Shown here in pieces: positions 18,295 through 27,735 of a DNA stretch of 64,000 bases. Both the position numbers and the translations under genes were made by a program. The stretch lies in NCBI RefSeq assembly GCF_042431545.1, contig NZ_JBHLYX010000016.1; one strand, written 5' to 3'. Every line of letters begins with the position of its first letter. Positions within the stretch are counted from its first letter, which is position 1. This stretch comes from Pseudoalteromonas xiamenensis. GTDB taxonomy: Bacteria > Pseudomonadota > Gammaproteobacteria > Enterobacterales > Alteromonadaceae. Below the pieces are notes generated by a model that worked only from the letters and a program-made list of their open reading frames with translations, was not told the DNA's origin and made no database searches.

Positions 18295-19049
18295 AAAATG
18301 TTATAACGACACTTGGGTTGTTTTGTTCGATTATTTCGTCAGCCGCTTATTCACAGATTAATACAACCGTGAAAGCTATTTCGTATGAACCAGACGAAGC
18401 GTGGCAATCATTTCGTTTACCGAAAATTACGTTAGTGAATGAGGTAAATGACCACTCTACGGTGTGGAGTGTACTTACGCCGGGTACTGTCAGTATCATT
18501 TCGGAAAGAGTAGCCAGATTGCTCTATGCAGATGTAAACGCAGCGCCTTCATTGCCTATTCTAAATATTACTTTGAAGGAAATGAAAGGGGTTGCATACA
18601 AAGATGGGGATTTTAAGTCGGCCAGTATTTTTATCAGTCGAGAATACCTAGAAAACTTCCAAAAGAAAAATGGACAACAAGAAGCCTATGATGAGCTTGT
18701 GGGTATCTTATTTCATGAGATTGCGCACGCGTATCAATATGATGATAAAAACTACGAAGAAATTGGGCCCATCATTGAAGGCATTGCTGATCTTGTTCGT
18801 TTGAAAGCTGGTTACATTTCACAAAGTGCACAAAAGGCGGGTGGAAACTATGACAGTGGGTATAAGACAACGGCGTTTTACCTGCATTGGTTGGAATTAA
18901 ACAGTAATGAAGACTATTTAGTAAAGATTAATGAAAGTTTGTCACCATACGATGATGTGAAATGGTCATGGCCGTACTTCGCGAAGCGATTTGGTGTTTC
19001 TTTGGAAGCTTCGTGGAGTGAGTATCAAAAACAACTCGGTGATAAATAA
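18291..19049 (+). CDS. Basic secretory protein-like peptidase
   Basis: A 252-residue exported protein with a signal peptide (about 1–21, ending AAYS). It carries a zinc-peptidase motif, FHEIAHAYQ (HExxH, near residue 143), followed by EGIADLVRLKAGY. These match the plant basic-secretory-protein family (PF04450) found in glycan-degrading bacteria. The start ATG overlaps the GH92 stop (ATGA), so it is likely to act with the mannosidase on glycoprotein substrates. That pairing is inferred; peptidase activity follows from the motif. Confidence 0.8.
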   Translation: MKNVITTLGLFCSIISSAAYSQINTTVKAISYEPDEAWQSFRLPKITLVNEVNDHSTVWSVLTPGTVSIISERVARLLYADVNAAPSLPILNITLKEMKGVAYKDGDFKSASIFISREYLENFQKKNGQQEAYDELVGILFHEIAHAYQYDDKNYEEIGPIIEGIADLVRLKAGYISQSAQKAGGNYDSGYKTTAFYLHWLELNSNEDYLVKINESLSPYDDVKWSWPYFAKRFGVSLEASWSEYQKQLGDK

Positions 19050-19053
19050 TATA

Positions 19054-19072
19054 AGAGGAGCCTCGCTCCTCT
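19054..19072 (+). terminator. Hairpin after the GH92–peptidase operon
   Basis: Perfect stem AGAGGAGC/GCTCCTCT with a CTC loop right after the stop. The T-run is poor, so termination is only probable. Confidence 0.55.
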
Positions 19073-19280
19073 ACTGCATTTTAAACAAGAGTAAGTTCGA
19101 AAAACGTCTTCTCAAAAAAGCAGGTCTAAAAATTTGATCTGCAATTACTCTACCTAAAAAACTTGAAAACGGAATTTTACCTGTAACGATTAAAGAACAC
19201 GTTAATTTGGTCGATATCGAAGACACACTACTGTTTTTTTGATAAAACAAAACTGTCTCCAAAAAAAATAAAGGCTTAGG

Positions 19281-21170
19281 ATGTTCAACAGTCTAAAATT
19301 TACAACAAAAGTGACGTTAGCCGCATCTCTCTTACTTGTCGTTGTGCTCGGGCTCTTTACGCTCAATAACTTTTTCGCGATGCGCGCACAAACTCAAGAA
19401 CAACTCAATTCCGTTCTCAACGAAATTTCCCAATCGGTTTCTCGAAATATTGCCAATTGGCTTAATGCAAAACTTGATATCGTAAAATCAGTTGCGCAAG
19501 GGCACGAAGACAGTGATTCGAAGCAAGCGGTATTGCGTCGCTTAAAGTCAGCCGACATCGCGGGCAACTTTAAAAACGTCTATATCGGCAAACGAGACGG
19601 TACGTTTATCCTCGATGATCAATCTATCGTCTTACCACCAGATTACGACGCAACCCAACGTCCTTGGTTTAAATTGGCTAAAGATACACGAGACGTGGCG
19701 TTTACCTCACCATATATCGACGTAACAACGAATGAATTAACGATTACTGCCGTCGTGCCCATGCTGGACGGGAGCCAATTTAATGGTGTTGCAGGTGGCG
19801 ATATCGACATGGCCGTCATTGCCAAAATCGTTAATGAAATCGATTTCCTAGGCTACGGATATGCCTTTTTGACTGACAAAGATGGCCGAATTCTGAGTCA
19901 TCCCAATAATAAGTTTAATGATAAGCCTGTCTCGGATTTGTTTGGCGAATCGATTGCGCTGAATTCAGATTTCATGGAACACCAGGTTGAAGGTCAAACT
20001 AAACTGGTGTCTTTTATCAAGATTAATGGTATTAAAAACGTCGATTGGTACTTAGGGGTCGTTATAAACAAAGAAATCGCCTATGCGTCTGTTGCGTCAA
20101 CTCGAAATATGGCGGCGATTTATATGCTAATCGGTGTTATCGCAGTTATTGTGATGATGCAGTTGTTGCTCAAGTACCTCATGGCTCCAATGCACCAGTT
20201 AAACGACACGATAAAAGATATCGCACAAGGAGAGGGTGACTTAACTAAACGACTGGAAGTTATGAACGACGATGAATTCGGCGAATTATCACGTTACTTC
20301 AATTTGTTTGTTGAGAAAATCCAACAGTCAATTATCCAAGTTAAAGCATCAACGATTGAACTTGAACGTTCAGTCTCTAGTTTAGTCTCTCAAACCCGGT
20401 CGACCTTAGATATCTATGATGACCAAGTTAAACGTACCGACAGTGTTGCAACAGCGATTAATGAACTATCCTCGAGTGCTGTTGAAATCTCTAACAATGC
20501 ACATCATGCGTCGTCGCTTGCAAGCGATGCCAATAAACTGTCTGTATTGAGCCAAGAAACCTTGGCTGCAAACATTAGTTCTATTGAGCAACTTTCTCAA
20601 AAAATGCAGGAAGCGCAAAAAACGGTAGACAGTCTAGATAAACATACGGCAAGTATCGGTCAGGTTCTTGAAGTTATCCGAGGAGTTTCTGAGCAAACGA
20701 ATCTATTGGCGCTCAACGCAGCTATCGAAGCGGCACGAGCGGGAGAGGCTGGGCGTGGTTTTGCGGTTGTCGCTGACGAAGTACGACAACTTGCTCAGCG
20801 CACGCAAGAGTCAACACAGGAAATTCAAAATACCATAGCGCAATTGCAACAAGGGTCGACTGTGACAGTATCCGTCATGAAGGCAAGTATTGAGGACTCT
20901 GCACGAACCGTATCTCAGGCGAGTGATGCTGGAGAGCGTATGCAGGAAGTCAGTAATTCAATAGACGCAATTGACGGGGTTAACCATGCAGTAGCGAGTG
21001 CAACGCAGCAACAAAATAGTGTTATCCAATCATTGGACAGTGACATACATTCAATCAGCGACATGTCTATCCATGGAAAGGAAAATCTACAAAATACGTT
21101 AAACGAATGTACCAACATTAAGCGCCAATTTGAGGAGCTTGAAAAAATGGTTCTAAAATTCAAAGTATAA
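19281..21170 (+). CDS. Methyl-accepting chemotaxis protein with Cache sensor
   Basis: A 629-residue chemoreceptor. TM1 lies at about 10–32. A periplasmic double-Cache domain covers about 35–270 (QRPWFKLAKDTRDVAFTSPY segment, then FLTDKDGRILSHP). TM2 lies at about 275–297 and is followed by a HAMP domain (APMHQLNDTIKDIAQGEGDL). The cytoplasmic signalling domain carries the conserved tip EQTNLLALNAAIEAARAG near residue 475. It signals ligand binding to CheA/CheW; Cache domains often bind small acids or amino acids, but the ligand is unknown. No CheR-docking pentapeptide is seen at the C-terminus. It is monocistronic, with a terminator. Confidence 0.93.
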   Translation: MFNSLKFTTKVTLAASLLLVVVLGLFTLNNFFAMRAQTQEQLNSVLNEISQSVSRNIANWLNAKLDIVKSVAQGHEDSDSKQAVLRRLKSADIAGNFKNVYIGKRDGTFILDDQSIVLPPDYDATQRPWFKLAKDTRDVAFTSPYIDVTTNELTITAVVPMLDGSQFNGVAGGDIDMAVIAKIVNEIDFLGYGYAFLTDKDGRILSHPNNKFNDKPVSDLFGESIALNSDFMEHQVEGQTKLVSFIKINGIKNVDWYLGVVINKEIAYASVASTRNMAAIYMLIGVIAVIVMMQLLLKYLMAPMHQLNDTIKDIAQGEGDLTKRLEVMNDDEFGELSRYFNLFVEKIQQSIIQVKASTIELERSVSSLVSQTRSTLDIYDDQVKRTDSVATAINELSSSAVEISNNAHHASSLASDANKLSVLSQETLAANISSIEQLSQKMQEAQKTVDSLDKHTASIGQVLEVIRGVSEQTNLLALNAAIEAARAGEAGRGFAVVADEVRQLAQRTQESTQEIQNTIAQLQQGSTVTVSVMKASIEDSARTVSQASDAGERMQEVSNSIDAIDGVNHAVASATQQQNSVIQSLDSDIHSISDMSIHGKENLQNTLNECTNIKRQFEELEKMVLKFKV

Positions 21171-21182
21171 GTATTTCGAGTA

Positions 21183-21210
21183 AAAAGTGTTCTGAATAAA
21201 GAACACTTTT
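21183..21210 (+). terminator. Terminator after the chemoreceptor gene
   Basis: Perfect 11-bp stem AAAAGTGTTCT/AGAACACTTTT with a 6-base loop; its own T-run ends the stem. Confidence 0.85.
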
Positions 21211-21347
21211 CAAAACTCGATTTTTAATGAAAAAAATTCGTGTTTTCTCGTATTAAGTTTCTTGTAAAAAATAAAAATTATTGATTAAACTCAGCGCAAC
21301 CAAAGTGGCTCAATTTTTTAGTTTTTATTTTTGTTAGGAACTAATGC

Positions 21348-21701
21348 ATGAAGAGATTTTATAAGCATCCAGTTAAGCCTGAATGGGGCTTTACTTGTGT
21401 TGATCTTGATGAGTGTAACGATGAGTTCGAAAGCTTTTTGTTTTCTGACGTCGGAGAAAAGAAATTAAAGGTATCTATTGCTAAAGCAAACTTAGTCGAA
21501 CTCGACCAAAGTGAGCTCAACGCCATTGATCCCGCATTGCTAGATAAACTAAAAGGTTTTTCTCGCAAAGAATTGTTTAGTGCGAAAGCACAAGCAGCGA
21601 AGAAAGAAGAAAAAGACAACGATGATGACATCGAATTTGATGACATTGACCTCGGCGACGAAGCAGATTGGCTTGACGAGGAAGAAGAAGTCGAAGATTA
21701 A
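21348..21701 (+). CDS. Small hypothetical protein with acidic tail
   Basis: A 117-residue cytoplasmic protein. I do not recognise a characterised family. The N-terminus (KHPVKPEWGF) and a central region are neutral. The C-terminal third is strongly acidic, made almost entirely of Asp and Glu (DDDIEFDDIDLGDEADW). A ribosome-binding site (AGGAAC) precedes ATG 21348 and a terminator follows, so it is a real single-gene unit. Acidic tails of this kind can mediate binding to basic proteins or mimic nucleic acid, but there is no evidence here beyond composition. Confidence 0.65.
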   Translation: MKRFYKHPVKPEWGFTCVDLDECNDEFESFLFSDVGEKKLKVSIAKANLVELDQSELNAIDPALLDKLKGFSRKELFSAKAQAAKKEEKDNDDDIEFDDIDLGDEADWLDEEEEVED

Positions 21702-21706
21702 TCGTT

Positions 21707-21732
21707 AAAGGCGGCCTGTGTGCTGCCTTTTT
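21707..21732 (+). terminator. Terminator after the acidic-tail gene
   Basis: Stem AAAGGCGGC/GCTGCCTTT (one G·T pair) with a 6-base loop and trailing T residues. Confidence 0.8.
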
Positions 21733-21885
21733 AAATTGTCATTCCTTAACTACAACACCACTCAAATGACTAATTCATTACGCCTGTAATAAATCTGTAT
21801 TAATTACGAAACATGCTTGTCATTTTCCACCAGTAAACTTTGCGCCAATTCAAATAAGCAACTTGCAATAATTAAGGTGTGTGCG

Positions 21886-22638
21886 ATGAAGTGCGTGAAA
21901 CCCCTGTTATTGGCGACAGCAATAGCAACGACGTTTGCTGCAGGCGCTAATGAACTTAATACTGTTATTGATAAAAGCAGTGCAATTAATGAGTCGGCTT
22001 CTAAGTCTCAAGCAAAGATCGATTCAATTACTGATTCAATGCAGTCTCGTTTAAACAAGTTTAAAACGTTAAACAAAGAAATTGACGGTTTAACGGTCTA
22101 CAACGCTCAGCTTACCAAGCAAATTAATAACCAAATCGAAGAAATGGCCGCTATCAACGCATCGATGGACCAAGTTTCTGTGATTGAGCGTCAAATTACG
22201 CCTTTAATGCTTCGTATGATCACAGGTCTTGAGCAATTTGTTGCGCTTGATGTGCCTTTCTTACCTAAAGAGCGTGCAGAGCGTTTGGACAGCCTTAAAA
22301 AGCTAATGGAACGCGCTGACGTAACGAGCAGTGAAAAATTCCGCCGTGTACTTGAAGCTTACCAAGTAGAAATGGATTACGGTCGTACAATCGAAGCTTA
22401 CACGTCTTTATTGCCAGTGAATGGTCAAGAGCGTGAAGTTGATTTCTTACGCATCGGTCGTTTAGAACTTCTTTATGTGACGAAAGATGGTTCACATGCA
22501 GGAAGCTGGGATGCAGACAAAAAACAATTCGTTGAGCTTCCAGAGTCTAACATTTCACAAATCAACAAAGGTCTTCGTATCGCACGTAAACAACTTGCAC
22601 CAGATATGTTGACACTACCAGTTCATGCTGCGGAGTAA
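21886..22638 (+). CDS. DUF3450 protein, first gene of the TonB2 operon
   Basis: A 250-residue exported DUF3450 protein. The signal peptide is MKCVKPLLLATAIATTFAAG. A long coiled-coil region (about 25–110) follows, then a compact domain with RLDSLKKLMERADVTSSEKF and RIGRLELLYVTKDGS. I use ATG 21886; an upstream in-frame start at 21817 would place 23 residues ahead of the signal peptide. In Vibrio and Shewanella the homologue precedes TtpC–ExbB2–ExbD2–TonB2 exactly as here. The precise role is unknown; a periplasmic accessory role in TonB2 energy transduction is inferred. Confidence 0.85.
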   Translation: MKCVKPLLLATAIATTFAAGANELNTVIDKSSAINESASKSQAKIDSITDSMQSRLNKFKTLNKEIDGLTVYNAQLTKQINNQIEEMAAINASMDQVSVIERQITPLMLRMITGLEQFVALDVPFLPKERAERLDSLKKLMERADVTSSEKFRRVLEAYQVEMDYGRTIEAYTSLLPVNGQEREVDFLRIGRLELLYVTKDGSHAGSWDADKKQFVELPESNISQINKGLRIARKQLAPDMLTLPVHAAE

Positions 22639-22647
22639 GAGGTCACT

Positions 22648-24015
22648 ATGAAACTGATTAAACAATTTTCAAAAGTAGCGATTATCGCAGCATCTGTAGC
22701 GATGAGCTCAGCAGCGATGGCTGATGAGCCGATGAACCTAGATGCGTTACTAAAAACGCTTGAACAAGGTCAGGTTGCACAGACAAAAGAAAACAAAGCA
22801 CGTGAAGCTGAATTCAAAGCAAAAGAGTCTGAGCAGCTTAGTATGCTTAAATCACTTGAGCAGAATCGCAATGCGAAACTTCAAGACTCAGAGCGTCTAG
22901 AGACTCAATTTGAAGAAAATGAAATCAAACTATCTAACCTCTCAGATACACTTTCTAAGCGTATGGGTTCTTTGAAAGAGCTGTTTGGTGTTCTTCAACA
23001 AGTTTCAGGCGATAGCAGCAACAAATTCATGACGTCTGTAGTGTCGGCTGAAATCCATGGCCGTAGCGATGAGATGAGTGAGCTTGCGCAGAAGATGGGT
23101 TCTACTACGCGCTTAGCGTCAATTGAAGATATCGAAAAAGTATGGTTCGAATTACAACGTGAAATGACAGAGCAAGGTAAAGTTAAGCGCTTTACAGCGG
23201 ATGTGATTGTGAACGGTGGCGAGAAGCAAGCGAAAGAAGTGGTTCGTGTTGGCGCGTTTAACTTAATCGCAGATGGCAAATACCTTAACTACAACTCAGC
23301 GACTGGCACATTATCAGAACTTACACGTCAACCTGTATCTCGTTATACGGCGACTGCTGGTGAACTGCAAAAAGCAACTTCAGGCTTAACGGATTTCGCA
23401 CTTGACCCAACAGGTGGTTCAATCCTAGGTCTACTAGTTCAAGCGCCTACAACAGAAGAACAAATTCACCAAGGTGACACAGTTGGTTATGTAATCATTG
23501 GTGTTGGTATTGTTGCTCTTCTAATTGCATTAGAGCGTTTCTTCGCATTGATGCTAATGGGCATGAAAATCAATCGTCAGCTTAAAGATTCTACAGCACG
23601 TGATGACAACCCACTTGGTCGCGTTATGAAAGTTAAAGACCAATACCCAAATGTTGCTTACGACACGTTAGAACTTAAGTTGAGCGAAGCAATTCTTCGT
23701 GAAATGCCAAAGATTACACGTAATCTAACGCTTATTAAGATTATCTCTGTAGTTGCTCCACTACTAGGTCTTCTAGGTACAGTAACCGGTATGATCAATA
23801 CGTTCCAAGCAATCACATTGTTTGGTACAGGTGACCCGAAACTAATGGCTGGTGGTATTTCACAAGCACTTATTACTACTGTACTTGGTCTTGTCGTCGC
23901 AATTCCAACAGTATTCTTGTACACAATTTTGAATACTCGCTCGAAAAACCTATTGCTTATCCTTCAAGAGCAATCGGCGGGCATTATCGCTGAGCGAAGT
24001 GAAAAAGGAGCGTAA
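22648..24015 (+). CDS. TtpC-type MotA/TolQ/ExbB family protein
   Basis: A 455-residue large ExbB-like protein. It has a signal peptide (about 1–25), a periplasmic coiled-coil region of about 230 residues rich in Glu, Lys and Gln, and a C-terminal MotA/TolQ/ExbB domain. The domain shows three membrane helices and the motif PLLGLLGTVTGMINTF near residue 372. This architecture is that of TtpC, the fourth inner-membrane component needed for TonB2 function in Vibrio. It is separated by 2 bases from the next gene. Confidence 0.88.
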   Translation: MKLIKQFSKVAIIAASVAMSSAAMADEPMNLDALLKTLEQGQVAQTKENKAREAEFKAKESEQLSMLKSLEQNRNAKLQDSERLETQFEENEIKLSNLSDTLSKRMGSLKELFGVLQQVSGDSSNKFMTSVVSAEIHGRSDEMSELAQKMGSTTRLASIEDIEKVWFELQREMTEQGKVKRFTADVIVNGGEKQAKEVVRVGAFNLIADGKYLNYNSATGTLSELTRQPVSRYTATAGELQKATSGLTDFALDPTGGSILGLLVQAPTTEEQIHQGDTVGYVIIGVGIVALLIALERFFALMLMGMKINRQLKDSTARDDNPLGRVMKVKDQYPNVAYDTLELKLSEAILREMPKITRNLTLIKIISVVAPLLGLLGTVTGMINTFQAITLFGTGDPKLMAGGISQALITTVLGLVVAIPTVFLYTILNTRSKNLLLILQEQSAGIIAERSEKGA

Positions 24016-24017
24016 TC

Positions 24018-24545
24018 GTGGTTTTAGTGATTGAGGCAATCAATGCACTACGCGAGTTCCTAGATACAGGTGGTCAGGTTCTCCTGGCCATCGGTCTGCT
24101 TATCTTCGTCATGTGGTTGTTAATACTAGAGCGCTTTATGTATGTGTTTGGTGGTTACCGTACATACAAAAAGCAATTAACGGCTGACTGGTTTAACCGT
24201 GCAGAACGCAATAGCTGGAATGCAGAGCAAATTCGAGAAGCGATTATCTCGAGAGCTGGTATGCAGTTAAACCAAAATATTTCATACATCAACGTAATGG
24301 TTGCTTTATGTCCGCTACTAGGACTACTTGGCACTGTAACGGGCATGATTGAAGTATTCGACGTTATGGCAATCACAGGTAGTGGTAGTGCACGTTCAAT
24401 GGCATCAGGTGTGTCAAAGGCAACTATCCCGACAATGGCGGGTATGGTTGGAGCTCTTTCAGGTGTATTCGCGGCTACGTTCTTACAACGTAAAGCGAAA
24501 CGTGAAGTTGAGCTACTTGAAGATAAATTAGTACTAGATCATTAA
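24018..24545 (+). CDS. exbB2: Biopolymer transport protein ExbB (TonB2 system)
   Basis: A 175-residue ExbB with three membrane helices and the conserved CPLLGLLGTVTGMIEVF block near residue 95. ExbB forms the proton-driven pentameric stator with ExbD that energises TonB. The start is GTG 24018 with GGAGCG upstream. It is shorter than TolQ/ExbB1 proteins, as usual for TonB2 clusters. Confidence 0.92.
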   Translation: MVLVIEAINALREFLDTGGQVLLAIGLLIFVMWLLILERFMYVFGGYRTYKKQLTADWFNRAERNSWNAEQIREAIISRAGMQLNQNISYINVMVALCPLLGLLGTVTGMIEVFDVMAITGSGSARSMASGVSKATIPTMAGMVGALSGVFAATFLQRKAKREVELLEDKLVLDH

Positions 24546-24569
24546 TCTAGTCCAAGCGAGGATTAAATC

Positions 24570-24980
24570 ATGAGATCACCTCTAGCAAAAGTAATGCAAG
24601 AAGAAGAAGCAGAAGAAATTAACTTGACGCCAATGTTGGACGTTGTATTCATCATGCTTATTTTCTTCATCGTAACGGCTTCATTTGTTAAAGAAGCAGG
24701 TATCGATGTAAACCGTCCGGAAGCAGCAACTGCAGTTAAAAAGGACCGTGCAAACATCTTAGTCGCGATTTCTGACAAAGGTGAAGTGTGGATCAATAAG
24801 CGTCAAATCGACATCCGTGCAGTTCAAGCGAACATTGAACGTTTGAAAGCTGAAAACCCACAAGGTAGCGTTGTTATCCAAGCGGATAAAAAGGCAACGA
24901 CGGATATTTTGATTAAAGTCATGGATGCGGCTCGTGCAGCTGGCGCTTATGACGTCTCAATCGCCGCTCAAGAGGCATAG
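24570..24980 (+). CDS. exbD2: Biopolymer transport protein ExbD (TonB2 system)
   Basis: A 136-residue ExbD/TolR protein with a single N-terminal membrane helix. The motif LTPMLDVVFIMLIFF holds the essential membrane Asp near residue 25. The remainder is the periplasmic ExbD domain, ending in RAAGAYDVSIAAQE. Partner of the ExbB just upstream. ATG 24570 is preceded by GAGGATTAAATC. Confidence 0.93.
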   Translation: MRSPLAKVMQEEEAEEINLTPMLDVVFIMLIFFIVTASFVKEAGIDVNRPEAATAVKKDRANILVAISDKGEVWINKRQIDIRAVQANIERLKAENPQGSVVIQADKKATTDILIKVMDAARAAGAYDVSIAAQEA

Positions 24981-24991
24981 AGAGGGAAGAC

Positions 24992-25597
24992 ATGCGATAC
25001 GTTGTTGCGTTAGTTATTGCAGGTCTAGTCACATTCTTCTTGTTTTTGGGAATGCAGGCACTTATCACCGGCGGTGAAGGTGCCATGACAGAACCTGCGA
25101 AAGGTAAAGTTTTGGATTTTGTCCGTTTAAAAAGAGAAGAAACGGTTCAAAAGAAAGAGCGTAAGCCACAGAAGCCACCAGCTCCAAAAGAGCCTCCACC
25201 ACCAATGGATGCGCCAGCACCACAAAGTGATAACCTGGCGGCGACGGGTAATAATTTCGATTTCTCTGCAAGTGTTGATGCGGATGTAAGTCTAAACGGC
25301 GGTCTTGCGCTCGAATCGAGTGACGGTGAGTACCTTCCAATTGTGAAAGTTGCTCCGGTTTACCCAAGACGTGCACTGTCACGTGGTATCGAAGGTTACG
25401 TAATTGTAGAGTTCATCGTGACCAAGCAAGGCACGGTTCGTGACCCTGTTGTAGTAGAAGCAGAACCTGCGGATCTATTTAACCAAGCCGCTATGGATGC
25501 AGCATTAAAGTTTAAATACAAGCCACGCGTTGTGAATGGCGAAGCAGTAGAAGTTGCGGGTGTTCAAAACAAAATCTCTTTCCAAATTAATGGTTAG
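24992..25597 (+). CDS. tonB2: Energy transducer TonB (TonB2 type)
   Basis: A 201-residue TonB. The N-terminal membrane anchor (about 3–25) is followed by a short Pro/Lys-rich linker (KPQKPPAPKEPPPP) and a C-terminal TonB domain with VAPVYPRRALSRGIEGYV, which contacts the TonB box of outer-membrane receptors. The short linker is typical of TonB2. It presumably energises the receptor at 29528, among others. Confidence 0.93.
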   Translation: MRYVVALVIAGLVTFFLFLGMQALITGGEGAMTEPAKGKVLDFVRLKREETVQKKERKPQKPPAPKEPPPPMDAPAPQSDNLAATGNNFDFSASVDADVSLNGGLALESSDGEYLPIVKVAPVYPRRALSRGIEGYVIVEFIVTKQGTVRDPVVVEAEPADLFNQAAMDAALKFKYKPRVVNGEAVEVAGVQNKISFQING

Positions 25598-25607
25598 GTG
25601 AGTAGTG

Positions 25608-26912
25608 ATGAAAAAGATTGTTAAAGTAAGTATTTATGCAGCAGCCTTTTCGGCCATGCTTGCGGTGCCACCAATGGTGTCACTTATTCCAGGAGTCGAT
25701 GTAGCGACGGCTCACGCAGAAACAAAAACCAAACGTGTACCAGCACTTCGTGAAAAGGTATATAGCCAGCTTGCGCGTGCGCAAAAACTTGCGGACGATG
25801 GCGATGTGAAAGGTGGTTTGGAAGCGCTTGATTCTGTAAAAGAGCGTATGGGCAGTATGAACGCGTATGAAATTGCCATGATGTACAATTTCTACGGGTT
25901 TATCTACTACAACCAAAACCAGTTACCAAAAGCGATTGAAGCGTTTGAACAAGTTATTGCACAAGACGCTATTCCTGAAACATTGGCATTGTCGACTACA
26001 TTTAGCTTAGCTCAGCTTGCGATGGCGAATGAACAGTACGATAAAGTAATCGATTATCTGAACGATTGGGACAAAATTAATACAAAGCCTAAAGCAGATA
26101 ATTATTATGTGCTGAAGTCTCAAGCTTATTATCAGATGAAAGATTATCAAAACGCGCTTGAGAATATCGAGATCGCGATCAATCTGACAGAAGCTAAAAA
26201 TGAAATTCCAAATGAGAATTGGTTGGTCTTACAGCGTGCACTTTATTATTCAATGAATCAGCCTGCCAAAGTTGTAACTGTTTTGGAGAAAATGGTAAAA
26301 CTTTACAATAAACCAGTATATTGGGTTCAGTTGGGTGGAATGTACGGTGAAGTTGGTGAAGAGAAAAAGCAGCTTGCTATTTTAGAATCAGCAAAGCAGC
26401 AAGGTTTTATTAAAACGAAATCTGATTTTCAGCAGCTTGCACAAGCTTATTTAATGAGCGGTTTGCCATTTAAATCTGCGTCAACGTATTCAAAAGGACT
26501 TAAAGAAGGCGTGATTGAAAACAGCGCTAAAAATAATGCGTTCATTGCAGAAGCTTTTGTTCAGGCTAAAGAAGATCAAAAAGCAGTACCTTATTTCATT
26601 GCAGCAGCAAAAGTGACAGACAATGGTAAATACGATCAACGTCTTGCAGAGGTGTACATCGGCCTAGAGAAATATGAACTGGCCGCGGACGCAGCGCGTG
26701 CAGCACTTGAAAAAGGTGGTCTTGACTCTGAATCTAAAGCTTATGTTGCACTCGGTATGGCGCAGTATAATTTGCAAAACTTTGATGCATCTATTCTTGC
26801 GTTTGAGCAAGCAGAAAAACACAAGCGTTCTCAGCGTCTTGCTCAACAATGGATTAAATACGTTAAGAGCGAAAAGCTTCACGCCGAAACGCTCAGAACA
26901 GCTTTACTTTAA
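25608..26912 (+). CDS. TPR-repeat protein of the TonB2 operon
   Basis: A 434-residue exported protein with a signal peptide (about 1–37). Multiple TPR-like helical hairpins run through the whole length (for example MYNFYGFIYYNQNQLPKAIE and YVALGMAQYNLQNFDASILA). A homologue is the last gene of TonB2 clusters in Vibrio. It is predicted to be a periplasmic scaffold; the mechanism is unknown. I use ATG 25608; a GTG immediately before it is an alternative. A terminator follows. Confidence 0.85.
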   Translation: MKKIVKVSIYAAAFSAMLAVPPMVSLIPGVDVATAHAETKTKRVPALREKVYSQLARAQKLADDGDVKGGLEALDSVKERMGSMNAYEIAMMYNFYGFIYYNQNQLPKAIEAFEQVIAQDAIPETLALSTTFSLAQLAMANEQYDKVIDYLNDWDKINTKPKADNYYVLKSQAYYQMKDYQNALENIEIAINLTEAKNEIPNENWLVLQRALYYSMNQPAKVVTVLEKMVKLYNKPVYWVQLGGMYGEVGEEKKQLAILESAKQQGFIKTKSDFQQLAQAYLMSGLPFKSASTYSKGLKEGVIENSAKNNAFIAEAFVQAKEDQKAVPYFIAAAKVTDNGKYDQRLAEVYIGLEKYELAADAARAALEKGGLDSESKAYVALGMAQYNLQNFDASILAFEQAEKHKRSQRLAQQWIKYVKSEKLHAETLRTALL

Positions 26913-26928
26913 CAATAATCGCAACACC

Positions 26929-26952
26929 AAAAGCCACCAAAAGGTGGCTTTT
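26929..26952 (+). terminator. Terminator of the TonB2 operon
   Basis: Stem AAAAGCCACC/GGTGGCTTTT with an AAAA loop, then T-rich sequence. Confidence 0.92.
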
Positions 26953-26962
26953 TATTTATTGA

Positions 26963-27280
26963 TTAATCAATTACTCGAACAATTTCATAAAGAGGAAACA
27001 AACCGCGGGTTGCGTCGTGGCATTTACTTGAGTTCTCGCCGTTTTCAGATGTGTAGACAACTTTTTTGTTACTTTGCATAGCGTTATACATAAGTCCCAA
27101 ATAATTATAGAAATGTTGGTGAGTAGGTTTTAGTTCAATTGTTTCCTCTTTTACTGGCTGGATCCAATACGAACCGTCGCTTTGTGCGTCAATTGACGCA
27201 ATGTAGTCAGAGCAAGTCACTGTTTGTGCGTTTACCAATCCGCTGACAAGAAGCGCCACAACTGCAAGTACTTTTTTCAT
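26963..27280 (-). CDS. Small secreted protein, paralogue A
   Basis: A 105-residue protein with a clear signal peptide (MKKVLAVVALLVSGLVNAQ). The mature part is about 85 residues with one Cys near the start (TCSDYI) and one near the end (SKCHDA), probably disulfide-linked. The pattern YNAMQSNKKVVY then Cys then a hydrophobic tail (LYEIVRVI) is shared with the next gene, so the two are divergent paralogues. Function unknown. A loose likeness to the compact secreted fold of AB5-toxin B subunits is only a guess. Confidence 0.7.
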   Translation of the reverse strand: MKKVLAVVALLVSGLVNAQTVTCSDYIASIDAQSDGSYWIQPVKEETIELKPTHQHFYNYLGLMYNAMQSNKKVVYTSENGENSSKCHDATRGLFPLYEIVRVID

Positions 27281-27308
27281 TTTAAAGGTCCTTTTTTTAA
27301 ATTAAGAA

Positions 27309-27635
27309 TTAAAGCGGGTGGACTGAACCAATGTAGTCGACAACACCGTCGCGACAACTTGCTGCGTCATCACCATCTTGTTCTTCTAAAATATAGATTT
27401 TTACCGTTTCACCGTTACTTTGAGCACGGACTAAGCTGGCATAGATTGAAGAAAACTGAGAATCGTTGTATGCGATATACATTGGGTCATTTGTACGGCC
27501 ATTCGTATTTGTATATGCACGAACACCATTATACTCAGAAGCTAGATATTCAACGGATGAATTACAATAATGAGCTGCAAAAGACGTTTGTGACAGAGTT
27601 AGTGCTGCAAATGCAATTAGAGTTTTAACTTTCAT
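27309..27635 (-). CDS. Small secreted protein, paralogue B
   Basis: A 108-residue exported protein with the signal peptide MKVKTLIAFAALTLSQTSFA. The mature region has an early Cys (HYCNSS) and a late Cys (ASCRDG). Its central YASLVRAQSNGETVKIY parallels the neighbour's YNAMQSNKKVVY, indicating duplication. It lies 28 bp upstream of paralogue A, so the pair is probably one transcript. The start ATG is preceded by AAAAGGATATTG. Not a family I recognise. Confidence 0.7.
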   Translation of the reverse strand: MKVKTLIAFAALTLSQTSFAAHYCNSSVEYLASEYNGVRAYTNTNGRTNDPMYIAYNDSQFSSIYASLVRAQSNGETVKIYILEEQDGDDAASCRDGVVDYIGSVHPL

Positions 27636-27735
27636 TTCAATATCCTTTTAAATATTTGCTCGAAATTGAGCGGTCACATCATCATGCACAAATGTTTCCA
27701 AAATATTAACAGTTAAAATTTTCATGTGTAATTTA

